A DNA stretch of 37,409 nt from SAR202 cluster bacterium Io17-Chloro-G2 (GTDB lineage Bacteria > Chloroflexota > Dehalococcoidia > Lucifugimonadales > UBA3495), in assembly GCA_002816875.1 (NCBI GenBank), contig MUCP01000046.1:1-37409 (forward strand), given 5' to 3'. The notes under the pieces are model-generated. The model was given only the letters and a program-made list of their open reading frames with translations. It was not told where the DNA came from and did not search any database. Shown piece by piece: positions 24,934 to 32,190 of the stretch; the first letter of the stretch is position 1, and each line of letters begins with the position of its first letter. The position numbers were made by a program, and so were the translations under genes.

Positions 24934-25734
24934 CTAGACCGTTGCCAAACTCCGGGCGAAATCAAGCCAAACTCGGGCGCAGGGCACCGGGAGAATGTGT
25001 TGAACGAACCCCGATACGCCGGGGAAAACAACCAGCCGTCCGTTGGGAAACAGGTCCGCGGCGCTCCGAAAATCGCCCAGGACCTCTTCCCGCAACGCGG
25101 CGGCGGCCAATATCAGCGTGGGGGTCTGAACCGAAGACAACTGGGGGCCAAGGTCTCCAGCGGCATTTCGTTGGAAGCCGCTAACCACGTGGGCCGGCGT
25201 CGCGGCCATCTGGCCGGCGTACCACCGGATGTAGGCCGGGTCCACTATCTGGGGGTCGAGCCGGCGGGTGATGGTGCTTTCCACCCATGCCGCCACGCCT
25301 TCCTTTTCGATGAGGTCCGCACTCTCCCCGTGGTGGGGATCGTTGAAGCTGGTGGGGGAGGTGCATGCGGTGAGGGAAAGCAACCTTTCCTGGTGCAGGG
25401 TGGCGAACCGCATGGAAATGGAACCGCCGACGGTCTCGCCCACCAGGTGCACCTTTTCCAGCTCAAGCTTGTCCATGAACCCCAACAGGTCGGCGGCGAA
25501 ATTGTCAACCGACCAGGAATAACCCGGCTGGGGGACTGAAGACTGGCCCATGCCCCTCATGTCGAAGCGGATCACCCGGTAATGCCTGGCTAGGATGGGG
25601 ACCCAGCCGAACCACAGCTTGTGATTTTTGGCCATACCGTGGTGAAGGACCACCGTCTCGGGCTGGGTCCAAGGGTCGGTGAAATCGTCGATTTTATAAA
25701 AGAGTTCCGTCCCGTCATCCAACCGGGCTTTCAT
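24934..25734 (-). CDS. Alpha/beta-hydrolase with altered catalytic residues
   Basis: 266 residues with the alpha/beta-hydrolase layout: LHHGMAKNH (oxyanion region), RFDMRGMGQSS, the nucleophile elbow VHLVGETVGGS and a late helix. The elbow should read G-x-S-x-G, but the nucleophile position is T101. The strand that normally ends with the catalytic aspartate reads PTLILAAAALREEV with no aspartate, while a histidine remains in SGFVQHILP. It is therefore either a hydrolase with a threonine nucleophile or a non-hydrolytic member, such as some cofactor-independent lyases and dioxygenases. AGGAG precedes the ATG. It lies 10 bases after the CMD-like gene. Confidence 0.88.
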   Translation of the reverse strand: MKARLDDGTELFYKIDDFTDPWTQPETVVLHHGMAKNHKLWFGWVPILARHYRVIRFDMRGMGQSSVPQPGYSWSVDNFAADLLGFMDKLELEKVHLVGETVGGSISMRFATLHQERLLSLTACTSPTSFNDPHHGESADLIEKEGVAAWVESTITRRLDPQIVDPAYIRWYAGQMAATPAHVVSGFQRNAAGDLGPQLSSVQTPTLILAAAALREEVLGDFRSAADLFPNGRLVVFPGVSGFVQHILPVPCARVWLDFARSLATV

Positions 25735-25744
25735 GGCTCCACTC

Positions 25745-26548
25745 CTAAGTGTTCAGACCTTGTTCGACGAATACCGAGCGGGCTACCCGCATGGCGGTGC
25801 GGGTGGTGAAATATCCGCCGTAGAGCGTCACCTGTATGAAGACCTCCATGATCTCTTGGGGCGACATGCCGACACGCAACGCCCCTTCGATGCGGCGGCG
25901 TATCTGCCGGTCGTATATACCCAGGACGGTCATCGCGGAAAGGGCGCAGATCGCCCGGCTCTTCTCATCAAGATTGGGGCGGGTGTAGATGGCGCCCCAG
26001 TGGTACTCGTTGATCAACCGCTCCAACTGCATCTCCTGGGAATCGGGGTCGTCCGAGGTTTCAGGAACGGTAAGTTCACCCATATGTTGAAGGTGGGTGC
26101 TTACGCCGGCTTGGTAAAGGTCGTCGGTGGATTGACCGGAATCGTAGACCACGGTGGGAGTGAAGGAGATGCCGCGCTCTTCGAAGATCTCCTTGGTGAT
26201 CCGCATGGCGGTCTCAACCGCGGGCACGCCCACGTAGAAGGTCAGTTGGATGAATACCTCAACCACTTCGTCGGGGGTCATTCCCAGGTTCAGGCACCGC
26301 TCGATGTGGCGCCGCAGCAAGGGCAACTGGCCCAGAGCCATCAACGCTGATACGGTGCAGATGCACCGGTGACGGATGTCCAGTTGCGGCCGGGTCCAAA
26401 TCGACCCGAACAACGCCTCGTCGATGATTCGCTTCAGATCTGGGGCTAACTGGTCGATGCCCGGCAGGGTAAAGTGGCTGGGGTCTCCGCCGGCCATGGA
26501 TGAGCGCATGGCCTGGCCTTTTGCAAACCGTTCGTTTAGCGTCGTCAA
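25745..26548 (-). CDS. Double-domain carboxymuconolactone decarboxylase-like protein
   Basis: 267 residues made of two similar CMD-type helical domains. Domain 1 (about 25-130) has SIWTRPQLDIRHRCICTVSA and GMTPDEVVEVFIQLTFYVGVP. Domain 2 (about 160-265) has AIYTRPNLDEKSRAICALSA and GMSPQEIMEVFIQVTLYGG. Neither carries the CxxC of AhpD-type peroxidases, so the protein is of the gamma-carboxymuconolactone decarboxylase type. The reaction is unknown; the family includes decarboxylases and isomerases of aromatic breakdown. Start TTG at 26548 with GGAG upstream. It sits between the luciferase-like enzyme and the hydrolase. Confidence 0.92.
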   Translation of the reverse strand: MTTLNERFAKGQAMRSSMAGGDPSHFTLPGIDQLAPDLKRIIDEALFGSIWTRPQLDIRHRCICTVSALMALGQLPLLRRHIERCLNLGMTPDEVVEVFIQLTFYVGVPAVETAMRITKEIFEERGISFTPTVVYDSGQSTDDLYQAGVSTHLQHMGELTVPETSDDPDSQEMQLERLINEYHWGAIYTRPNLDEKSRAICALSAMTVLGIYDRQIRRRIEGALRVGMSPQEIMEVFIQVTLYGGYFTTRTAMRVARSVFVEQGLNT

Positions 26549-26580
26549 CTTCGATTCTCCAAAAAATCCGGCTCCGAGAT

Positions 26581-26586
26581 ATTATA
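26581..26586 (-). promoter_or_regulatory. Perfect -10 box before the CMD-like gene
   Basis: Minus-strand TATAAT lies 33 bases before the TTG start, giving a predicted transcription start near 26574 and a leader of about 26 bases. A second TATAAT lies at 26624-26619. Neither has a convincing -35 box, so this is a weak internal promoter candidate. Confidence 0.3.
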
Positions 26587-26637
26587 TCTACCCGGTTTCA
26601 ATTCGGGTCCAGCGAGGAATTATAACCCAGCGGGCGG

Positions 26638-27588
26638 TCAATTTTTAGTGATGATCTCTTCTGCGAACCAGGCCATCCGGTCGGTGGTCTGGTTCAGATC
26701 CGAGCTCCGTATGTCAAAAATGGTGTGGGTGACACCCACGTCTGCGTAGGTTTGGATGTCCTGGAGTATCTGCTCCGGCTGTCCTGAAAAACGGCGGCGG
26801 GCGCTGCTCGAAGGCGAACCAGGCAACCCCGAATCGTATAAAGGGGCCTTGATAGCCACGTCCAACTCGCCGGGGTCCCGGCCTGCCGCCTCGGCGTACC
26901 GGTTCAGGGAAACCAAATCGCCGGCCAAGTCCTCGGGTTCTAAAGGCGCAGCCGGGATCGCCCCAACGGGATGCCATCCGTTGCCCAACTGGGCGGCCCG
27001 GCGCATGGCCCTGCGGCTTTGCCCACCGACCCAAATGGGCGGATGGGGTTTTTGCACCGGCCGGGGCAGGAAGTTGATGCCGGAGAATTGATAGTATTTG
27101 CCGTCGAACGAGGGATTATCGCTGGTCCAAAGCTCTTTGAATATCCGCAGGTATTCGTTGGTCACCTCTCCCCGTTCGGCAAAAGGCGCCGTATCCAAGG
27201 CTACGAATTCCTCTTCCATCCAACCCACGCCCACGCCCAGGGTCAGCCGTCCGTTGGAGAGCACGTCCAGGGTGGCCAGCATCTTTGCCGCCAGTAACGG
27301 GTTGCGGTAAGGCACGATCATCACGCTGGGCACCAGCCGGATCTTTTGGGTGATGCCGGCCAAAAAGGTCAGCAGGGTCAACTGCTCCAGGTACTCGCCG
27401 GTCTCTGCGCCGGGAAACTCACCACTCACCGTATAAGGGTAGGGTGAATCGATTTTCTCTGGCACCAGTACGTGGTCTCCCACCACCATGGAGTGGAAAC
27501 CCAACGCGTCACCGCGTTTAGCGATCTCGGCCAGAGCATCGGGTTGGGCCGTGGGGCCGTTGTTGGGAAGGTAAAAGCCGAACTCCAT
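26638..27588 (-). CDS. LLM class (luciferase-like) oxidoreductase, probably F420-dependent
   Basis: 316-residue TIM-barrel enzyme of the bacterial luciferase superfamily. The N terminus MEFGFYLPNNGPTAQP, GFHSMVVGDHVLVP, LTLGVGVGWMEEEF and PHPPIWVGGQSRRAMRRAA match the F420-dependent branch. An F420 or FMN cofactor can only be inferred. Members oxidise or monooxygenate diverse organic substrates. The start is the ATG at 27588 with AGAGG a few bases upstream, not the earlier GTG/TTG options up to 27654. First gene of the leftward set LLM, CMD, hydrolase, MmgE/PrpD; its promoter is directly upstream. Confidence 0.93.
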   Translation of the reverse strand: MEFGFYLPNNGPTAQPDALAEIAKRGDALGFHSMVVGDHVLVPEKIDSPYPYTVSGEFPGAETGEYLEQLTLLTFLAGITQKIRLVPSVMIVPYRNPLLAAKMLATLDVLSNGRLTLGVGVGWMEEEFVALDTAPFAERGEVTNEYLRIFKELWTSDNPSFDGKYYQFSGINFLPRPVQKPHPPIWVGGQSRRAMRRAAQLGNGWHPVGAIPAAPLEPEDLAGDLVSLNRYAEAAGRDPGELDVAIKAPLYDSGLPGSPSSSARRRFSGQPEQILQDIQTYADVGVTHTIFDIRSSDLNQTTDRMAWFAEEIITKN

Positions 27589-27652
27589 TATCTGCCTCTT
27601 TGGAGCGTCTGAGATTTTTCGATCTTGTGGCCGTTGTTTTGTAAGGCAATTC

Positions 27653-27682
27653 ACTATAGCTCTCTGGCCGGGGCATGTTCAA
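27653..27682 (-). promoter_or_regulatory. Predicted promoter of the leftward LLM gene
   Basis: Minus-strand TTGAAC (27682-27677), an 18-base spacer and TATAGT (27658-27653). The predicted start is near 27646, giving a leader of about 58 bases. It faces away from the MaoC promoter at 27880-27908. Confidence 0.55.
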
Positions 27683-27724
27683 CCCGTGGGCATCAGCCGC
27701 CGCCGGACCGCCTTTAAAACCGGC

Positions 27725-27766
27725 CGAGAATCCTTGGCCAAGAATCGTTGGTCAAGAATCGTTGGT
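27725..27766. repeat. Three tandem copies of a 14-base unit
   Basis: The unit CAAGAATCGTTGGT occurs twice without change (27739-27752 and 27753-27766) and once with three mismatches just before (27725-27738). The array lies between the two divergent promoters. It could be a set of regulator sites or simple tandem duplication. Confidence 0.7.
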
Positions 27767-27799
27767 ATGGGTCTTGGGCGTGGTGGGGTTGCAGGAATG

Positions 27800-27827
27800 G
27801 TAGGGGCAGGTTTAAAACCTGCCCTAC
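27800..27827. repeat. 28-base imperfect inverted repeat
   Basis: GTAGGGGCAGGTTT (27800-27813) is the inverse complement of 27814-27827 apart from one extra G in the left arm, with TTTAAAA in the centre. Short palindromes of this GTAGGGGCAGG type occur as dispersed elements in many genomes. It could also be an operator. Only one copy is in the window. Confidence 0.7.
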
Positions 27828-27879
27828 GCGGTTCGCTAAAACAGACAATGGCAAGGAACTGTCCCGTAATGGAACGCCA

Positions 27880-27908
27880 TTGACACCCTTTTATGCGGCT
27901 TGTAGACT
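27880..27908 (+). promoter_or_regulatory. Predicted sigma70-type promoter of the MaoC/SDR operon
   Basis: A consensus -35 box TTGACA (27880-27885), a 17-base spacer and TAGACT (27903-27908). The predicted start is near 27915, with a 24-base leader to the GTG of the first MaoC gene. This is the best promoter match in the window. Confidence 0.6.
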
Positions 27909-27938
27909 TGGCCTGCGCGTTGGAAGAGAGGTGTAACG

Positions 27939-28397
27939 GTGACTACACAGGCATCATTTCTAACCGAGGAAATGCGCCAACAGGCCATCGGTCTGGAAGG
28001 ACCTCCCACCACTACGGAAGTGGAAAAAGGGGCGATAATCAAGTTCGCCCAAGCCATCGGGGACGATAACCCCGTATTCAATGATGAAGAGGCCGCCCGC
28101 GAGACCCATTACGGCGGAATCATCGCGCCACCCACGTTTCTACGTTCGGTGGACTCATCCCGTCCCGTTCTTCCCTTTGATTTTCCCTTCAATAGGCGGC
28201 TGGACGGCGGCAGCGAGTGGGAATACTTCGAGCCTATTCGCTCCGGGGACCGCATCACGGCGGTGGCTCGCATCGAGGACATCTCCGAGCGGACGGGACG
28301 TTTGGGCTTGATGGTCATCATGTCCACCGTGACCACATACCGGAACCAATTCGATCAAGTGGTGGCGACCCAAATCACCACTGGAATCGCCTACTAG
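27939..28397 (+). CDS. MaoC-like N-terminal half (FAS1-like dehydratase domain protein)
   Basis: 152-residue hot-dog fold protein of the MaoC_dehydrat_N type. Features are GAIIKFAQAIGDDNPVFND, GGIIAPPTFLRSVDS and WEYFEPIRSGDRITAVARIED. The hydratase D-x4-H pattern is not complete, since phenylalanine and asparagine stand where the histidine would be, as is usual in the N-terminal, non-catalytic half of hydratase 2 dimers. It probably pairs with the next gene product. The GTG start has AGAGGTG upstream. First gene of the rightward operon. Confidence 0.9.
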   Translation: MTTQASFLTEEMRQQAIGLEGPPTTTEVEKGAIIKFAQAIGDDNPVFNDEEAARETHYGGIIAPPTFLRSVDSSRPVLPFDFPFNRRLDGGSEWEYFEPIRSGDRITAVARIEDISERTGRLGLMVIMSTVTTYRNQFDQVVATQITTGIAY

Positions 28398-28424
28398 CAG
28401 CGGTTACAACAAGAGGAAGCAGAC

Positions 28425-28853
28425 ATGGCACAGCAGATCTACTGGGAAGACGTGACCGAGGGAATGGAGCTAACGGCGTTAGTGAAGGAGCCAACCACTC
28501 AGCAGTTGGTCAAATACGCCGGAGCATCGGGGGATTATTACCAGATCCATTACGATAAAGACTTTGCGGCAGGCAACAACCTTGACGGGGTCATACTCCA
28601 CGGCGCTTTGAAAAACGCCTTTTTGGGCCAGTTGATGACCCAGTGGATGGGTCCTGAAGGCATGTTAAAGAAGCTATCTTGCCAGTACCGGGGCATGGAT
28701 TTCCCAGGACAGACCATCACGGGCAAGGGGACCGTCACCCGCAAATATCAGGAGCAAGGTCAGAACCTGGTGGATTGCGATATCTGGCTGGAGAACCCCA
28801 AAGGGGAAAAAACCACCCCCGGCGCCGCTACAGTGGCGTTGCCCTCCCGCTGA
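28425..28853 (+). CDS. MaoC family hydratase (catalytic half)
   Basis: 142-residue hot-dog protein with the R-hydratase dyad D37 and H42 in GASGDYYQIHYD, and GVILHGALKNAFLGQLMTQW as the following strand-helix. Such proteins add water to trans-2-enoyl-CoA to give (R)-3-hydroxyacyl-CoA or catalyse the reverse. Together with the preceding N-half it would form the two-hot-dog unit of hydratase 2. Gap of 27 bases to the previous gene; AAGAGGAAG is the ribosome-binding site. 154 bases later comes the first SDR. Confidence 0.92.
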   Translation: MAQQIYWEDVTEGMELTALVKEPTTQQLVKYAGASGDYYQIHYDKDFAAGNNLDGVILHGALKNAFLGQLMTQWMGPEGMLKKLSCQYRGMDFPGQTITGKGTVTRKYQEQGQNLVDCDIWLENPKGEKTTPGAATVALPSR

Positions 28854-29007
28854 TTCGCGGGATTCTCTGTCTGCCAACGCGGTTTTCATCGAAGCTGCAT
28901 CACCATTCGTGTTCGGAATTCGATCTGGTCTGAACTCCGGTTGATCAAGATTGCGGCCACCGGGGATTTCGGGAATATTATTCGCACGCATTTTTTGGAG
29001 GAGATCC

Positions 29008-29931
29008 ATGCCAGACACGTTACAAGGCAAGGTCGCCATAGTCACCGGCTCAGGGCGAGGCATCGGCCGGGGAGTGGCCAAGATGATGGCGGAGGAAGGG
29101 GCCAAAGTGGTCGTGGTGGACCCAGGGGTCAATGTAGACGGAACAGGCGCCGACCAGTCCATTGCCGAGCAGGTGGTGGCGGAAATTACCAGGGCCGGAG
29201 GAACCGCCGTGGCCTGCCTGGAGTCGGTAACCAGCATGGCCGGGGGAGAAAGGATCGTCCAGACAGCCATAGATAATTATGGGCGGCTGGACATCGTGGT
29301 CACCTGCGCTGGCATCCTGCGCGACCGGATGGTGTTTAACATGACCGAGGAGGAGTGGGACGACGTCATCGCGGTGCACTTGAAGGGCACCTTTACGGTT
29401 GTAAAACACGCTTGCATCCTGTTCCGGCAGCAGCGCTCGGGGCGGATCATAACCTTCAGTTCCCAGTCGGGATTGGTGGGAAACTCGGGCCAAGCCAACT
29501 ACGGCGCGGCCAAATCCGGTATCGCCGGATTCACTAAGGTGGTGGCCCGGGACATGGGCCGCTACGGAGTGACCTGCAACTCCATCGCGCCCCGCGCCCA
29601 GACACGGATGATTGGGGCTATCCCCGACAGCGCGGCGGAGATTCGAGCGCGGAGCGGTGTGGCGTCCCTCTCGGAAGGCAACGAGTTGGAACAGCTGGAC
29701 CCGGATCACATCGCGCCCTTCGTTTGCTACCTGGCCAGCGATTATACGGACACGGTCAACGGGCAGACGTTCCTAGTCTACGGCGACACGGTATCCCTGA
29801 TGTCTCAGCCCAGACCCCAGCAGACAATCTATGAGCCCGGCGGGCACTGGGACCTGGCCAACCTGAGTCCCCTTGCCAGAGATGTTCTCACCAAAGGGAT
29901 AACTAACCCGGCCCCGCCGGCCCAGCGATAG
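29008..29931 (+). CDS. SDR, (R)-3-hydroxyacyl-CoA dehydrogenase-like, copy 1
   Basis: 307 residues, longer than a classical SDR (about 250). TGSGRGIG at 13-20 and VVDPGVNVDGTGADQ (37-50) form the nucleotide-site insertion typical of the dehydrogenase domain of peroxisomal multifunctional enzyme type 2. AGILRDRMVFNMTEEEWDDV is also like that family. Catalytic residues are S152, Y165 and K169 (YGAAK). The last 70 residues are an extension ending with NPAPPAQR. The start is the ATG at 29008, with GGAGGAG upstream. The next gene encodes a close paralog. It likely oxidises the hydrated CoA ester made by the MaoC pair. Confidence 0.92.
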   Translation: MPDTLQGKVAIVTGSGRGIGRGVAKMMAEEGAKVVVVDPGVNVDGTGADQSIAEQVVAEITRAGGTAVACLESVTSMAGGERIVQTAIDNYGRLDIVVTCAGILRDRMVFNMTEEEWDDVIAVHLKGTFTVVKHACILFRQQRSGRIITFSSQSGLVGNSGQANYGAAKSGIAGFTKVVARDMGRYGVTCNSIAPRAQTRMIGAIPDSAAEIRARSGVASLSEGNELEQLDPDHIAPFVCYLASDYTDTVNGQTFLVYGDTVSLMSQPRPQQTIYEPGGHWDLANLSPLARDVLTKGITNPAPPAQR

Positions 29932-30012
29932 TTTTCAGTTTGGAGCGGGACCCACCCGCAACGAAACCAGAAGTTGAAGCATTTAAATAGACCCAAACGA
30001 GGTGTTCACTAA

Positions 30013-30939
30013 ATGGCCAATCTATTGCAAGACAAGGTAGCGATCGTGACCGGCTCTGGCCGGGGCATCGGCCGTGGCATCGCCATGTTGATGGCTGCGG
30101 AGGGAGCTAAGGTGGTGGTGGTTGACCTGGGCGTCAACGTCGATGGCACCGGCATGGACCAGTCCTTCGCCCAACAGGTGGTCAACGAGATAGCCGAAGC
30201 CGGCGGCGCCGCAGTCGCCTGCGTGGAGTCGGTCGCCACCATGAGCGGCGGCGAGACCATCGTCCAGACTGCCGTGGACAATTACGGCAAGTTGGACATC
30301 GTCGTCACCTGCGCCGGTATCCTGCGGGACCGTATGGTGTTCAACATGACCGAGGAAGAGTGGGACGATGTGATCGCCGTCCACATGAAGGGCACCTTCA
30401 GCGTGGTCAAAAACGCGTGCATCCTCTACCGGCAACAGCGTTCCGGCCGCGTCATCACGTTCAGTTCCACCTCTGGATTGTATGGCAATTCGGGGCAGGC
30501 CAACTATGGCGCGGCTAAGGACGGCATCGCCGGATTCACCAGGGTGGTTGCCAGGGACATGGGACGGTATGGTGTGACCGCCAATGCCATCTCACCCGCC
30601 GCCGCCACCAGAATGACGGGGTCCGTGCCCGACGAAGCCAGGGCTTTGCGGGCGGCCAGAGGCATCGGCGGAGCTTCCGCTACGGCGCCCCGCCTTCGCG
30701 GCGAGGGAGACGACGTCGCCCCATTCGTGACTTGGCTGGCCTCCGACGAGTCGGCCCACGTAAACGGCCGTGTCTTCCACGTGACCGAGGGCTTGGTCAG
30801 CATGATGAACGAGCCAGAGCCCGTCAAGACGATCAGCAAGGATGGTAAGTGGACCGTTGACGAGCTGGCCAGGGTGTTCCCCAGCACTTTGGGAATGGAA
30901 CTTTTCAATCCCGCTCCCAGCCAGGTGCGCGAGGAGTAG
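30013..30939 (+). CDS. SDR, (R)-3-hydroxyacyl-CoA dehydrogenase-like, copy 2
   Basis: 308 residues and collinear with the preceding SDR: TGSGRGIG, VVDLGVNVDGTGMDQS, a shared AGILRDRMVFNMTEEEWDDV, catalytic S152, Y165 and K169, and a similar C-terminal extension ending in NPAPSQVREE. The two differ mainly around residues 190-235, in the substrate-binding lid (AISPAAATRMTGSVPDEA here, SIAPRAQTRMIGAIPDSA in copy 1). GAGGTG lies upstream of the ATG. Tandem duplication with specialisation is likely; a heterodimer is also possible. Confidence 0.92.
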   Translation: MANLLQDKVAIVTGSGRGIGRGIAMLMAAEGAKVVVVDLGVNVDGTGMDQSFAQQVVNEIAEAGGAAVACVESVATMSGGETIVQTAVDNYGKLDIVVTCAGILRDRMVFNMTEEEWDDVIAVHMKGTFSVVKNACILYRQQRSGRVITFSSTSGLYGNSGQANYGAAKDGIAGFTRVVARDMGRYGVTANAISPAAATRMTGSVPDEARALRAARGIGGASATAPRLRGEGDDVAPFVTWLASDESAHVNGRVFHVTEGLVSMMNEPEPVKTISKDGKWTVDELARVFPSTLGMELFNPAPSQVREE

Positions 30940-31029
30940 CTTTTTCTGTCTCAAGCCTTGGCCCATGTCTGAGACCGGTTGCCGGTGCTTTGGCCAAACT
31001 ATCTTAAAAATGCCGGGGAGATGCCGGAA

Positions 31030-32190
31030 ATGATTAGAAGTTTCTCAGCGTCCTACGCGGGACATGTGGTGGATGACGGCCTGGGGTTTGGGGGAGTTCC
31101 CGCCAATGACCGGCACTATTCCAACGAAGTATTGGCTCAGTCCTTTTCCTGGGCGTTGGATATTGCCAAGCACCTGGAAACCCTGGGGTATGACGAATTC
31201 TGGATGGCTGAGCATCACTTTCAGCCGGAAGGTTATGAGTGCATCCCCAATCTCCTGATGCTAAACCTGTATCTAGCTAACCATACCAACCGCATCAAGT
31301 TTGGCTGTGGCTTCAACATCGCCCCCATGTGGCATCCATTGCGTTTGGCGGAAGATTTCGCCATGGCCGATATCCTCACCGGCGGCCGTGTCATCTTTGG
31401 CGTGGGCCGCGGCTACCATACCCGGGAGGTGGAGACATTTGGCTCGCCGATGCTGGATGGCGACGCCAACCGGGAGTTGTTCGAAGAGCAGATAGAGGTC
31501 ATTCTGACGGCGTTCCGGGAGGAGTCCTTCTCGTACCAGGGCAAACATTTTCAGATTCCGGCAGACGTGCCGTACCGCGGCTATCAATTGGAAAAGCTGA
31601 CGCTGGTGCCCCGGCCCATAAACCAGCCGGTGGAGGTTTGGCAACCTCTGGTCAGCGGCAATCCCCGGGGCATCGACTTCATGGCCAAGATGGGGATTCG
31701 GCCGTTGATGGCAAATACCCCAGAGCCGTCACTGGGTGAGAGAATGGCCCTTTACCGGGACGCGGCCGCGTCCCACGGCAGGAATCTAAAACTGGGAGAA
31801 GAAGTGGGTCTGGGTTACCGGTTCTTCATCGCCGAAACCCAAGACAAGGCCATCGAGATGGCCCGCCCTTATTTCGAAGAAGCTTTGAAGTTCGCCGCCC
31901 CCTTGGGTTTGACTGCTCTCAGTCCTGAGCAGATCGATGCCGTGGCGGACAGCCCGCTATCCAGAGGGGTGAAATTGCCCACGCTGGAAGAGGCGGTGGC
32001 TGGAGGTGGCTGGCTTTGCGGGCCGCCGGAACTCATCGTTGAGCATTTCGAGCGGGTAGAAGAGAAATACCCCGGCATAGAGCGGATCAACGTGGGCGCC
32101 GTGATGGGCATGCCCTTGGAAGTCTTCAAAGACCAGCTAACCCAGTTCGCCGAGGGTGTGATGCCCGAGTTCCTAGGCCGCTCCGGCTAG
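31030..32190 (+). CDS. LLM class flavin-dependent oxidoreductase (luciferase-like monooxygenase)
   Basis: 386-residue member of the bacterial luciferase superfamily, of the longer FMN-type branch. Landmarks are LGYDEFWMAEHHFQPEGYE, IKFGCGFNIAPMWHPLRLAED, GGRVIFGVGRGYHTREVETFG and VPRPINQPVEVWQPLVSG. Such enzymes usually use reduced FMN from a partner reductase and oxygen; no reductase gene is near. The start is the ATG at 31030, with GGGGAG upstream. Last gene of the rightward cluster. Its TAG overlaps the convergent dGTPase stop (shared CTAG). The substrate is unknown. Confidence 0.92.
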   Translation: MIRSFSASYAGHVVDDGLGFGGVPANDRHYSNEVLAQSFSWALDIAKHLETLGYDEFWMAEHHFQPEGYECIPNLLMLNLYLANHTNRIKFGCGFNIAPMWHPLRLAEDFAMADILTGGRVIFGVGRGYHTREVETFGSPMLDGDANRELFEEQIEVILTAFREESFSYQGKHFQIPADVPYRGYQLEKLTLVPRPINQPVEVWQPLVSGNPRGIDFMAKMGIRPLMANTPEPSLGERMALYRDAAASHGRNLKLGEEVGLGYRFFIAETQDKAIEMARPYFEEALKFAAPLGLTALSPEQIDAVADSPLSRGVKLPTLEEAVAGGGWLCGPPELIVEHFERVEEKYPGIERINVGAVMGMPLEVFKDQLTQFAEGVMPEFLGRSG

